Below are positions 53,784 through 64,000 of a DNA stretch of 64,000 bases, one piece after another. The notes below the pieces were generated by a model that had not been told where the DNA came from, made no database searches, and worked only from the letters and a program-made list of their open reading frames with translations. How positions within the stretch are numbered: the first letter of the stretch is position 1; every line of letters starts with the position of its first letter. The position numbers and the translations under genes are program-made. Origin of the DNA: Macrobrachium rosenbergii (lineage: Eukaryota > Arthropoda > Malacostraca > Decapoda > Palaemonidae); assembly GCF_040412425.1 (NCBI RefSeq), contig NC_089777.1:33726537-33790536 (forward strand). The letters are read 5' to 3'.

Positions 53784-55061
53784 AAAATAAACAGCCCAAA
53801 AATAATTAGCTTGACCACCAAGCTCCCGCAAAAGAACACACACAAGTGATGAATGGAACATTCAACACAAATGATCTCAGTTCATTACGTCGTTATGTTT
53901 GATAAAAATTTTTGTTTCTTAGTATTGTTTACGTAATTATGATGTTTTAATTTTTCATTCATATAACTGTATAACAAGTACTTTGAAGGATAGGGCTGAA
54001 ATTTCATTCAGTGAAATTGATTGGAAGGCTGAAAATTTTAAAGTATTCTTTTGCGTAAAGAATATTTTGTTAGAAAGAAACAACCATTAATGAGAAATTT
54101 TAATCTTATGAAGAGACATTTTGACCATATGTGAAACACTTCAAAGTTCATTTTAAATTTTGTTGTTTATTTTCAGTTGCTTTGAGTGTTTATTTGGCAC
54201 TACTACGGAGTTTCATTTTATTTGATTTTTTCCTGCCTTGTAGTATTTTCCTTTGTCATGTATTGAATGAGGCAAAGTAACCTTTCCCTTTAAAACCAGA
54301 TTAGAAATTGTTGTTGGCTAGAAAGGAGGGATTGCTTTAAATTTAGGAAAAAAAAAAAAAGCGAACTGGCATAAAAACTAAAAGAAATCAGAAAGTATAT
54401 CTTAAAATCTCGAGACCCGTACAAGTTAGAGAAAGTGAAAGAAGATATAAGATGAATTAAATAATTTGCAAATGCAAAAATAGGAGACGGGAAGAACTGA
54501 GGAAGAGTATTGAGAGAAAGTGTAGATGATATCAGTAGAAGTGGACAGTGTTGAGGGAAAGTGTAGATGAAAGAGGGCGAATCAGTAGAAACGGATAAAG
54601 GTGCAGTTGTCACACAGCAGATTCAGAGCGATCAAACAAAAACTGAGTGGAGGAGTAAAGCTGTAAGCCTAATAACAGAGAAGTGCAGGCCACGCTGGGA
54701 GCAATAGAGATACACAAGAATGTTTTCCAGATTGTCTCTCCACTGGATATATCAAAAAGTTACGGAAGAATTTCAGTTAGATGACAGTGGGGGCAGGGCG
54801 TCAGCCAAGAAAGAATTGACTAAAACATTCTTTACGTCTGTCTATAGCACCTGGCACGGCCTAAAGCCCTCCGTTATTAAGCCTCCAGCTTTTCTCATCT
54901 CGGTTCGTATTGGATCGTTCTGAATCTGTTGCGTGACGACTGAACCCTTTCCCATTTCTAGTGATGTTTCTCAGGTTTCTGATCTGTCATCTGTACTTTC
55001 ACACAACGTTACCCGGATCTATATTTAGCCATACAGGGTAAAAGGTTTTTCATGATCTTTG

Positions 55062-55176
55062 TTTTATAGAAAATTAGAAAAAGCCTGAAATTTCATTTTC
55101 CTGTACTAAATTATAACATACCAAATATATTGTGGAATCACACATATATCTGTCTATCTATCTGATCTATGTATAT

Positions 55177-55251
<75 letters not shown>

Positions 55252-55368
55252 ATAGAAAATTAGAAAAAGCCTGAAATTTCATTTTCCTGTACTAAATTAT
55301 AACATACCAAATATATTGTGGAATCACACATGCACATATATCTGTCTATCTATCTGATCTATGTATAT

Positions 55369-55449
<81 letters not shown>
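55062..55449. repeat. 186-bp tandem duplication with AT arrays
   Basis: The unit starting TTTTATAGAAAATTAG at 55062 recurs at 55248, 186 bases later. The copies are almost identical; the second has a 6-base insertion (TGCACA). Each ends in an AT array (55183-55247 and 55372-55448). It ends 300 bases before the second PH exon. Confidence 0.93.
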
Positions 55450-55451
<2 letters not shown>

Positions 55452-55749
55452 TTTGGATGAACTTTTATGGAAGATTTTGAGATATTCTGGATTGAGCATG
55501 TTTTTCCTTGTTTTAATATCGCAAGAAATGTGATTGTGGGTACACGTTCATCTTTTTTATAGTACACTAAGCTCATGAAAATCCTTTACCGTGTTTGTTC
55601 AAATACAGATCCAGATAACATTGAATCCCTCTGGCAACAGTACTGATAAAATATTATAATGGTTTTTTTGGTTATTATTGTTTATGCTGTTTTGTTAATG
55701 TTGGTAACATGAGTACGTCAACAATCTCACCATTTCTCTTCGATTTCAG

Positions 55750-55960
55750 GGCCCGATGAGGACAAGGTTTTGGGCTCGCTGCCCCTCCCGTCATTCAAAA
55801 TTAGTCCCGTGGACTCCGAAGACCGCGTGTACCGCAAGAATGCCTTCAAAGCCGAACATCAGAACCTCCGAACTTATTACTTCGCCGCGGAGACCAAGGA
55901 TCAGATGACACAATGGATGAACGCCCTGTCCCTCGCCTCCATCCTCCAGAAGGATACAAG
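55750..55960 (+). CDS. PLEKHA5/6/7: Exon: C-terminal half of PEPP-type PH domain
   Basis: A 211-base exon, acceptor CGATTTCAG and donor GTAAGG. It completes the split Gly codon and then encodes PDEDKVLGSLPLPSFKI, followed by SEDRVYRKNAFKAEH, NLRTYYFAAET and a C-terminal helix with QWMNALSLASILQ. The vertebrate counterpart reads LGSILLPSF, SED-NRKYAFKA-H-NMRTYYF and ELWMKAM, so strands 4-7 and the helix are all present. The invariant PH helix Trp is at residue 56 of this exon. Together with the previous exon this gives a complete PH domain of about 100 residues. The exon ends in phase 2 with QKDTR, where the family's long disordered and coiled-coil region should follow. GC content is far above the flanking introns, as expected for a real exon. 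Confidence 0.95.
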
Positions 55961-57713
55961 GTAAGGAAAGTGAATTGAGGTTTCAGGGCAGCTCGTCTAA
56001 AAAAAAAAAAAAAAAAAAACATTAATCTTCTCTGGAATTTTGATGACGTGCTTTGTCATAAGAATAGGGTTTTCTTATGAAGGTTCAAACATTAGTTTCT
56101 CCAGAAGATTTAAGGAGTAACTTCATTTGAAATAAGCAGTCGAAATATTAAGTGATGGTAGCCGAGATTTGCACTTATTGCATGAGACTGAAGGCATACT
56201 ATGTGAATGGAACGAGGCAATTATCTATGCAACCAAGACTCAAATCAATCTTCTGTGAGAATGAAATCGATTACAGGAAAATAAAGTTTTTCGAGGTTTT
56301 TTAAGAATTTAAGATATCTTAGTCTTAGTCGGTAACATTTGTTCCCTTGGTAAGTATTTGTAGTGGTGTTGAAATCGCTAAAGGCGATGAATATTTTAAT
56401 GCGCGATTACTGTCTATTAATCGCCAAGATATTTCATTTCTTTATACATGATTAACAAAGGTATATTACAGTGCTTTAAGAAAGATCAAGGAGAAGTTGC
56501 TATCAGTTTCCATTAAGGGTTTTCAGTATATTCTCTGTCTGCTAACTCGTGGACGTAGGTCGTTTATTGCGGAATATATTTCCATTCAGATGTTTTACAA
56601 ACATTAGTAAGATCGCACAGAGTAATATATAGACGATAGATGCAATGAATGTAAGAGTAAAGCGTTCGTTATTTTACAAACTTTTTTTCGTAAAATAGAC
56701 ATATTTTAAGGAGTAAAATATTGGTCATTTTTCCGACTTTTCTCTATGAAATAAATAATCAAAACTAAAATCCGAAGTTCTCTTTTTTTATCAAACATAT
56801 GAAAAACCAAGACTCCTGTTTAGTTTTTTCGTAAATTTTGAAGTATATTAGGCTATCATAATGTAAAACCTACGTAAGAGGGGTCCATTTGTCTTGTATT
56901 TTTCTGAACGTGATTGTTTTTTGTGTCGTGTATTCATCGCCTTATTCCTTATCAAATCGCTTTGTAACGTGATATGTCCAGCGTTTCTTCTCGAGCCTTT
57001 GTTAACTTTTATTGTTTTGTATGATGGAACTACTATTTATAACGCGTTTATGGAAAAAGCCGGAGGTATCGATTACCTTCAGCAAATTCTGTAATACAAG
57101 TAACAAAAAATAATTAGTCCTCATAAGAGAATTTTGTTTTGCCGTGGCCACTCCTTGGAAGCCAGTGTCCTTTCCTTTAGCTAGTTGCCAAGAGATCACC
57201 AGAGAATATTATTACTACACAGTAAAAAAAAAAAAAAAGAGAGAAAGAAAAAAAAAGTTGACCGACCTGGAGGCATAAACAGCGGGAGATAACCGCCCAA
57301 GATAATTATCTTCAGAGCTTCTGAGCGTAAGGGATCCTCTGTGGAAAGATGTCCAGTGTTTATATGGCTGTCCATTACGCCACACAACCTACATAAGGGG
57401 TTATTCGCCGTACATATTACTTTATAATGATGAATTACCATTGATAACAATTGGTAATCAATGCTAAATTCAGCCTTGTTGTATTCTTCGCAAGGAACCG
57501 GTCAGGGTAGATTTGTGTCTGATGTGAGGTTATTGGTGATTAGGAACAGTGGCTTCTTATCGTACCCCATGTGCCGACCTTCATCTTAAACTGTAGCATC
57601 TTAGTTGTAGCATTCTTGATTATTCTGCTTTTACCTGCCCCGTGCTCATTTTCTGGGAACTATTTATACTTTATGGCACTTCGCCCGGCAGCTCTTGCCT
57701 CTTGCATCCCACA

Positions 57714-57714
<1 letters not shown>

Positions 57715-57777
<63 letters not shown>
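57715..57777. repeat. (CT)n microsatellite
   Basis: Perfect CT run. Confidence 0.95.
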
Positions 57778-57780
<3 letters not shown>

Positions 57781-58012
57781 GTTATCAACCCATGTCACTA
57801 ACGTGGTCCTTACGAAACTGCCTGTTTTGTTTTGTAGCTGACAAAGGTTATGATTTTTTTTTTCGCAAGAAAAGGGAATTGTTGAAATTAATTACGAGAA
57901 CATGATTCGGTGTAATTGAATGAGGGGAGTGTGTTAAACGATACTATTTACATGTATCTAACGTGATTATAACCCTTATACGGGTATCAGTGTTCCTTTC
58001 AGTTGCGGTTGA

Positions 58013-58014
<2 letters not shown>

Positions 58015-58100
<86 letters not shown>
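58015..58100. repeat. (CT)n microsatellite
   Basis: Perfect CT run, among the longest CT arrays. Confidence 0.95.
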
Positions 58101-58103
<3 letters not shown>

Positions 58104-58761
58104 GAAAACCACGACTCCGTCTAGACCGAATTATTTATTTAGTTTCGTTGAGGTCTGTCTGTCCTTGACAACTTCACGGTGAAAAAAAAGATTTAATGAA
58201 TTATTAAAAGGATTTCTTTATTCCCCACCAAGGAATTGTGCTGGTTTTCCTACTACGTGTTGGAAAACCAACATGTCATGCTTTTAAGTAAGTAATTATC
58301 TGTATTCTTATTTACGGTTGCCTCGAAGATAACCACTCTCTGGAAAGGTGGCAGCAAGACGGAATTTCTCCTACTGGTAACACCCTGAACATTTTAGACA
58401 CTTTGAAAAAGTAAATCATGCTAAAGTTGTTACCAGGCTTGTGTTACGATAGTTGCGTTGTGGGAAGAATGTTACCAAAATGCGCCCCGATGTTGAAAGT
58501 ATTATTTTTTCATCCCCTTGTTCATAAATAAGTATAATAAGCAACATCTTCCACCCAGTAAGTTTTTCCCCTATTAAATGCTGTATGACTTCAACAGGAA
58601 ATAGTAACCGAGATATGATGGGAGGGAGTGTCCTGTTTTCCATTATGGAATGAACGTTCGAATGAACTACTTAGCAAACGGAAGCTATCTTAGGTCTTAT
58701 TTTGACTCTCTGTATGAATCACAATTGCCATTACTATTTTGCTACCATACCATTTGTTTCC

Positions 58762-58763
<2 letters not shown>

Positions 58764-58831
<68 letters not shown>
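58764..58831. repeat. (CT)n microsatellite
   Basis: Perfect CT run. Confidence 0.95.
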
Positions 58832-58837
<6 letters not shown>

Positions 58838-59925
58838 GTTTTCTCTGTTCTTACCCTGGTTCGTATGAAAATTAATTTTAAGTCATTATTTACTCTTAGT
58901 ATCTTGCATATCATTATTGTGAGACTTGTTGACCAAGTACATTTTAAGCTTTGAAAGACTAAAGAGGAAAGTGGTCACAAAAGTAACGGGTGGGTCAGCC
59001 CAGTCTCTTCTTTTTTTTACCTCACTTTCTTTCTTTCCGTTCCTTGAAGCTAAGTTTTTTTTTTCTTCTTCTTTTTGACCAGACACTCTTTCTTCCATGT
59101 GTAAGCCGTGAGTGCATGAATGAGGCAATGACTGCTGCCTGAGATTTATCTGAAGTCTTTTCAATTCAAGGAAAACCGTTTTTTTTTTTACCGCATATTT
59201 TTACCAGTTATAAGCGTTAAGATAAGTTAATTTTTTTTCAAAATTCTAAAATACTTACTGAAAATCGGTTCAAGAAAAGTTTGTCGATGGCTGGACAGTT
59301 CCTTAGAAACTGTACATGGTAATTAGATAGTTTCAAATGTTTATCTTAAATGTAAAATTAATTAGAAGTAAGCCGTTTTTGGCGTTGTTTTTCATAATTC
59401 CTTTATAAAAGACACCTGTTGGATTTCATTTGTAGAATTTTTTTTACTTGAAATTCTGACCAATTCAAATTCTTTAGATTTCCTCGACAAAATTGTTTCG
59501 AATAAATACAAAATTTCAGTCAAGTCTTAAACAGACTATTTCACTGTTGCCCATCTGGATATGAACAAGAAATTCATCATGTATACCATTTTTTCATTAT
59601 CTGACAAATCTATTTTTAACAGTAATAAAGAATTTCCCCCGAAAAAACTGAAGCAGCAGTGTGAATTACAAAGTAAACTCTTGTAAATCAAATTATAACA
59701 GATGAAAGAACAGACCAGTATTCCATGGACTGGCGAAAGCAGGCGTGAATAGCAAAACGATTCAGAAACAAGATTAAAGTGCAGTTGTCATCGTTATCAT
59801 CGCCTCGAAAGCCGTGTGACGTCAAGGGTCTCTGAAATTCCACACCTCGTTTCGTTTGTTTGCTTTGTCTTCCACAAATCTCCACTCATCTCCATCTCTC
59901 CTTTTCACGGTTTTCATCTTGATAG

Positions 59926-59979
59926 GTCTGAGTCTTCCAACTTCTCTGGTGCCCACATGACCCCAGCTGACACTATCAG
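59926..59979 (+). CDS. Candidate 54-base cassette exon
   Basis: A pyrimidine-rich tract (59880-59920) and GATAG acceptor are followed by 54 open bases and a GTACTC donor. Read in the phase left by the PH exon (AG|G, Arg) it gives SESSNFSGAHMTPADTI and returns to the same phase, so inclusion or skipping would keep the frame. The donor is weak. A tRNA-derived SINE begins about 12 bases after the donor, so the segment could instead be old repeat flank. No homology is recognised. Confidence 0.35.
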
Positions 59980-59991
59980 GTACTCTTTAGT

Positions 59992-60261
59992 TCCTCGTTG
60001 GACTGGTCGATGTCGTACTCGGCTAGCACTCTGCTGGGCCCGCGTTCGATTCTCCGACCGGCCAATGAAGAATTAGAGGAATTTATTTCCGGTGATAGAA
60101 ATTCATTTCTCGGTATGTGGTTCGGATTCCACAATAAGCTGTAGGTTCCGTTGCTAGGTAACCAATTGGTTCTTAGCCACGTAAAATAATTCTAATCCAT
60201 CGGGGCAGCCCTAGGAGAGCTGTCAGTCAGCTCAGTGGTCTGGTTAAACTAAGGTATATTT
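59992..60261 (+). mobile_element. tRNA-derived SINE, family A, full copy
   Basis: Starts CCTCGTTGGACTGGTCGATG, has CCCGCGTTCGATTCTCCGAC (B box) and ends CTGGTTAAACTAAGGTATA. Collinear with the copies at 13741-14003 (opposite strand) and 37256-37485. Followed at once by the antisense LINE remnant. Confidence 0.88.
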
Positions 60262-60279
60262 AACTTAACTTATTCTCCG

Positions 60280-60710
60280 AGTGATTGTGCGAAGAATTTA
60301 TCCAATCCATTTTCATCTGCCTTTCATCATTATCTCTTCCACACAGAACTTTCGTAATTTCACCTTATGATATTATTTCTTACCATTCTGTCATCTGACC
60401 ACTGATATTCTTCGTACTGCTTTATTTTCAAATCGACAAAGTCTCTTATTCATAGTTTCCTTGTCATACCTTGATCCATGAACGTCTAGCAATATAGATC
60501 GTACTCACTTCTGTATGCAGTTTCAGATTTTTTGATTTCCAAATATTATTCAGCATGCCCATTGTTTGATTTGCCTTTTTTAATCTTTCACTAAATTCCA
60601 ACTTAAAAAAAACATGCACAGTATTTGATATCATTGTTTCTAAACATATGAAAGACTCAACCTCACTATTCCCGTCTACATGTTATGTTATTTCATCCCT
60701 TTGTGCATAC
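60280..60710 (-). pseudogene. Non-LTR retrotransposon reverse transcriptase remnant
   Basis: Read on the - strand, 60690 to 60480 gives VDGNSEVESFICLETMIS, then SERLKKANQTMGMLNNIWKS and KNLKLHTEVSTIYIA. This matches the region after the reverse transcriptase core in LINE ORFs (DG..VE.F.YLG..I, then R..KA...M..L..IWKS.NL). After a frameshift the same strand reads MNKRLCRFENKAVRRIS and later KWIG.ILRTITR, the family's conserved C-terminal WIGH-LR block. Several stops and a frameshift show it is dead. The 5' part, including the catalytic core, is missing. Confidence 0.8.
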
Positions 60711-61376
60711 TCTGTTCTCATTACATATCACCAAATACGGGACGTGTAAAAAAACACCAAGACAATTCTTTGCCTTATACACAGTCGTCTCAGCTCGGAA
60801 CTCCAGCAAAAGGTATGCAGCAGAAACACAAAGGAGGACTTGCAGCAGAATTCCGAGTATTTCCTTTCTTTCCAAGAAGAAAAAAATATAAAAAAGCCGG
60901 TATTCCGTGATAAAAACCGCTGAGTGCCTATGTCAGACAGATGATAGTTACAGATAAGTCCCAGGTCAAGAGACATTGACCTTGGAATTATGTAAAGGTT
61001 TGGTTGATATTGGTCTTCTTATAATAATCTTAAAAGAAAGACAGTTGTACCGTTAAAATTAAATTTTCATGTTTCGTGAGATATATGTGGACAAATTTGC
61101 ATTTCTCTAAAGAAAATGTGACCATTAAAGTACGGAGAAAGCTGCTGTTTCCAGACAAAATGTGCTCATGATATTCGTATGTAATAGGGAGAGAGAGAGA
61201 GAGGGGGGGGGGTCACTGAAGCGACACGAGTGTATTTTGCTTGCATTTCTCCCCTGCAGCACGCGCTGTTTTCACGAGTATCTTTATTTGTATATTCCGC
61301 GAGTCCTGCCAGCGCCAACCCACCAGAATCTGTGGGCTTGTGCTTGGAGCGGACGCCGCATTCCACCAACATACTT

Positions 61377-61378
<2 letters not shown>

Positions 61379-61432
<54 letters not shown>
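61379..61432. repeat. (CT)n microsatellite
   Basis: Perfect CT run; a short GA/G tract lies at 61190-61212. Confidence 0.95.
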
Positions 61433-61438
<6 letters not shown>

Positions 61439-61866
61439 TACGGTCGCATTTAACGCCGTAGCGGAGCGAAAAACACCATTAATTTAGGAGGGGTCAGGAG
61501 TAGTAAGTAGCCCAAGTGAGGCTGATTAACTGCCATAACGGAAGAAAGGAATGTCTGGGTGACAAAGGGGGCCTTTGGTGTCAACAGGAAGAGGGAATCT
61601 AACTGCTGTTATCATCATCATCATCATCATTATGATGGATCTCTGCTGAACGCCTGATTTAGGCCTGCAGCATTTTTCATGTCATTTGTCTATGTAAGTT
61701 TGTGACTTTGGACGAGTACGTGTCTTCGACGCGTGTGTTTTGTTTAAACGGCGTAGTGCAAAGGTGCACCTCTTGCATCTTACTAAATTTTCTAACCTTT
61801 GCACTTATATATACTGTATATATACATGTATACACATATATATGTATGTATGCATGTATGTATGTA

Positions 61867-61868
<2 letters not shown>

Positions 61869-61947
<79 letters not shown>
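61869..61947. repeat. (GT)n(AT)n array
   Basis: TATG and GT repeats changing into an AT run. Confidence 0.93.
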
Positions 61948-61950
<3 letters not shown>

Positions 61951-63233
61951 GCAAGTCAAATGTAGGTCAGATAAGTATTCTTTTTTTTTTTTTTTTAAGA
62001 TAACCTCGATATGACGACTGAGGTTGAAATTATAATCGGTCAAGATTAGATAAAAAGCCTTAATGGTTCCCTGCCTCTTATCGGTGGCTGGGTGGCAGTC
62101 CGAACGTCCTGTCTGTCTCTTTTACAGGACTGACGGCTCTCTCTCTGTTTCTCTGGTTGCGGATTTTGTTTTCATTGCTTGAATGTGTCGACCTTTCTCT
62201 CTTCCGGCTTGTTTTATTCGCGCAGTTTGAATTTGCGTTAAACAGAATAGAGCCGGGTATCCGGCTGAGTGGTGGTGTAGGTTGGAAGGAAGGGGGGTGG
62301 AGGTTGGGAGGGGGTTGGGTGTAGGTGCACCTGTCCTGAAGCGATGAAGAGTGGGACAAACCAACTTGCTCCTGTTGTGTTCTCTTAAGGGCTTTGTTTT
62401 TAGATAACTTTTTTTTTTTTTTATTAACTGGCATTGACTGTCACGTTATCTTCCCGCACTACGCATTTTCTGTAATATTCTTTTTTCAGTTATTGTTGAC
62501 ACAGAGTGCAGTAAAGTCGATGATTTATTGTCAGTCTATGTTATCATATTTACTGATAATTTCTACTCCCTCACTGTTGTCGTTTTGCTGGCATGATGTG
62601 TCGTTAGAGTGACACGCGAACACATAATTAGCGTACAGTATATATTCTCACATACCGATGCATATGTACTCAAGTTAGTGCCATGGTTATGATACTTCTG
62701 GTCAGTTTTTGAGTTTCGATTAAAAACCACCTTCTGGTTGGCATAATCTCCTAATATTTCTTAAACCATTTCACTCGTTTATACGTGAAGGTTTTATCAT
62801 TTCACTGCGATAGACATTTCCACAAGCCGCAGTGTATCCTTTCGCTTCATTTGGTGTTTGCAAGCTGGTATTTTCTTTCGCCTGCTCCTTTTTTCTGTTT
62901 GTTGTAGTCTTGGTCAGATATCTGATATGACCTTAGTTCCCCTGGGTTATGCCTCCCAGCAGTGAATTCCTTTCCAACCAACCGTTAAAACCCCGCACTC
63001 TGTCTTTGATATGTAAAGCCTCAGTTTCGTACTTCCATGTTATCTGTAAATCGGCCAAGCCAATGTCTTTATGCCTGCATATTGGTTAGCTCCTTCTCTG
63101 GTTCATTGTCTTCATTTCTACCTGTTCTTCCTATGCTCTCCTCTTTACACACCCCACCTCCCGTGGCCCGTCCTATCCTCTCTCCCAATCCTCTTCTACA
63201 CTAAGTCTCTTGGTTCCCCGCCTCCCGCCTCAG

Positions 63234-63316
63234 GTGGTGCAGGGTGGCGATGGCTGTGGCCCCTAGTACAGGGGAGGGCGGTGGGGGGTGGGGGTCGGGG
63301 AGGGCCCAACAACCAG
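63234..63316 (+). CDS. Candidate glycine-rich exon
   Basis: Acceptor CCTCCCGCCTCAG and donor GTAACG enclose 83 bases that are open in the phase expected after the PH exon. The product would be a WCRVAMAVAPSTGE stretch followed by a Gly/Trp/Arg-rich segment and AQQP. It leaves one base of a codon. The segment is G-rich and low in complexity, so an open frame is weak evidence; it could also be part of a GC-rich promoter region. No homology recognised. Confidence 0.25.
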
Positions 63317-63319
63317 GTA

Positions 63320-63865
63320 ACGTTGTGTTGTGAGTCAGTATCCAGTAAGTGTTTGGTGGTGCGGACGAACAGGAGATGTTTGTTGTCTCTTTGAGAGATA
63401 TTTTTGTGATTTGCCCTGTCCGGTGTGAAGTGTGATCGCGTACTTTGCGACCGAGTGTGATTTCGGTATGTGATATTGGTGCCATAAAATCTCTCCGAGA
63501 CAAGGAGCGCTTGTCAAGCAGTGCTGAATATTCTGAACTGTGATTCAATTCGTGTGAAATATTGACGAGTGTTTGGAGCTGCGGTTAAGAAATGTTTTGC
63601 TGGATCAGTTCGTAAAACGCTTTTGGAATGACTGCAGTTCCGAAAGGCCGATGTTTCTCGCCAAACAAGCAAGCATGCCTTGTAACAATGGAATCGAGAA
63701 GCCGGCGCGAGGAGCAGCCATAGGTTGTGTTAGAACGACTCATGCCATTGTTGCAAAAGGAAGCTTTGACGTTCGTATATATATGCATATTGCCAGTGAA
63801 GACTGAGCAGTAAACTTCATTCATGGAGATCCGGGAGGAGGAGGAGGAGCAATGAGGAGCTCTGA
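63320..63865 (+). promoter_or_regulatory. Repeat-poor region upstream of candidate internal promoter
   Basis: About 550 bases without microsatellites, more balanced in base composition and with more CpG than the introns. It contains no long supported reading frame. Position just before a TATA/initiator pair suggests a proximal promoter or an untranslated exon. This is inference from composition only. Confidence 0.3.
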
Positions 63866-63900
63866 TATATAAGCCTGGATGTTATTTCCGGTCAGCAGTA
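63866..63900 (+). promoter_or_regulatory. Candidate TATA box and initiator
   Basis: TATATAAG lies at 63866-63873 and an arthropod-like initiator TCAG at 63892-63895. The distance from the first T of the TATA box to the initiator A (63894) is 28 bases, which is the usual spacing. No downstream promoter element is found at +28. AT-rich DNA gives many chance TATA boxes, but this one sits in a GC-richer, repeat-poor stretch. Confidence 0.35.
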
Positions 63901-63972
63901 CCTTTGTCTAACAGTGACGCAAAGTTTATCACAGACTGAAACAACGCAGACCTTTTGGATTTTGGAAATGTG

Positions 63973-64000
63973 ATGGGAGGTGCTTTCACAAATTCCCAGC
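63973..64000 (+). CDS. Candidate alternative first coding exon (cut by window end)
   Basis: An ATG at 63973 with a G at -3 and G at +4 opens MGGAFTNSQ and is still open at the window edge. Gly2 with Thr6 resembles an N-myristoylation signal. It is preceded by a start-stop upstream frame at 63968 (ATGTGATGG), whose stop codon overlaps this start. It lies about 80 bases downstream of the candidate initiator. Only nine codons are visible, so this is a weak call. It could be an alternative start of the same gene lacking the WW and PH domains, or a different gene. Confidence 0.25.

Larger units (their letters stand above)
55961..63233 (+). other. Intron region downstream of the PH exons
   Basis: Starts with donor GTAAGG. 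If the candidate exon at 59926-59979 is real, this is two introns. It holds CT arrays at 57715-57777, 58015-58100, 58764-58831 and 61379-61432, a GT/AT block at 61869-61947, a SINE and a reverse-transcriptase remnant. The stretches 56000-57700, 57800-58010, 58840-59920, 60720-61370 and 61950-63200 contain nothing else that I can support. Confidence 0.5.

Noticed and set aside
54720..54923. 67-residue frame with higher GC
   Set aside because: Wrong context: no splice acceptor in phase 1 before it and no similarity to the PH domain, which continues correctly at 55750.
63921..63926. Downstream promoter element for the candidate initiator
   Set aside because: The sequence at +28 (AAAGTT) does not match the element.

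Overview
This is a eukaryotic window and almost entirely intronic. The likely source is a decapod crustacean. Evidence: large introns, very dense AT, CT, GT and ATT microsatellites (typical of shrimp, prawn and crayfish genomes), and several dispersed repeats that I recall from decapod sequences, including a 'GAGGCTAGAGGGCTGCAAATTGG' type fold-back element (shortened here to its core) and a 'CTGAATGACCTCATAGGTCC' type repeat. There are no bacterial-style genes or operons. Nearly all long reading frames are translations of microsatellites.

One protein-coding gene can be supported. It lies on the + strand and is open at both ends of the window. Five exons with matching splice phases encode about 211 residues: the end of a degenerate second WW domain (2341-2439), two short linker exons (20585-20665 and 35669-35732), and a split pleckstrin-homology (PH) domain (42409-42586 and 55750-55960). 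Order, linker motifs and PH sequence match the WW-PH family PLEKHA5/6/7 (PEPP-type PH). The introns are 18.1, 15.0, 6.7 and 13.2 kb. Two weaker downstream exon candidates (59926-59979 and 63234-63316) are in the right phase. The last 800 bases are low in repeats and hold a TATA/initiator pair and a start codon in good context, suggesting an alternative internal promoter.

Intron content by region: 1-2340, low-complexity upstream intron. 2440-20584, AT/CT/GT arrays, a fold-back element (about 6745-7130), a GGAATTC-(TC)n minisatellite (9164-9667), a GC-rich minisatellite (10290-10525), a 5S-rRNA-like SINE (12600-12925), tRNA-derived SINEs (13500-14640) and a split dispersed repeat (17801, 19488). 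20666-35668, a 56-bp minisatellite, a TA-flanked MITE and a head-to-head pair of tRNA-like SINE heads bounded by AT arrays. 35733-42408, an AT array of more than 200 bp, a CT-bounded SINE and a decapod 3'-end repeat. 42587-55749, a 159-bp duplication and a 186-bp tandem duplication. 55961-64000, an antisense non-LTR reverse transcriptase remnant, another SINE and the candidate promoter.

I see no evidence of a new multi-gene system. The most unusual content is the repeat biology (SINE families physically tied to microsatellites, strong CT strand bias along the transcribed strand) and the possible internal promoter at the right edge.
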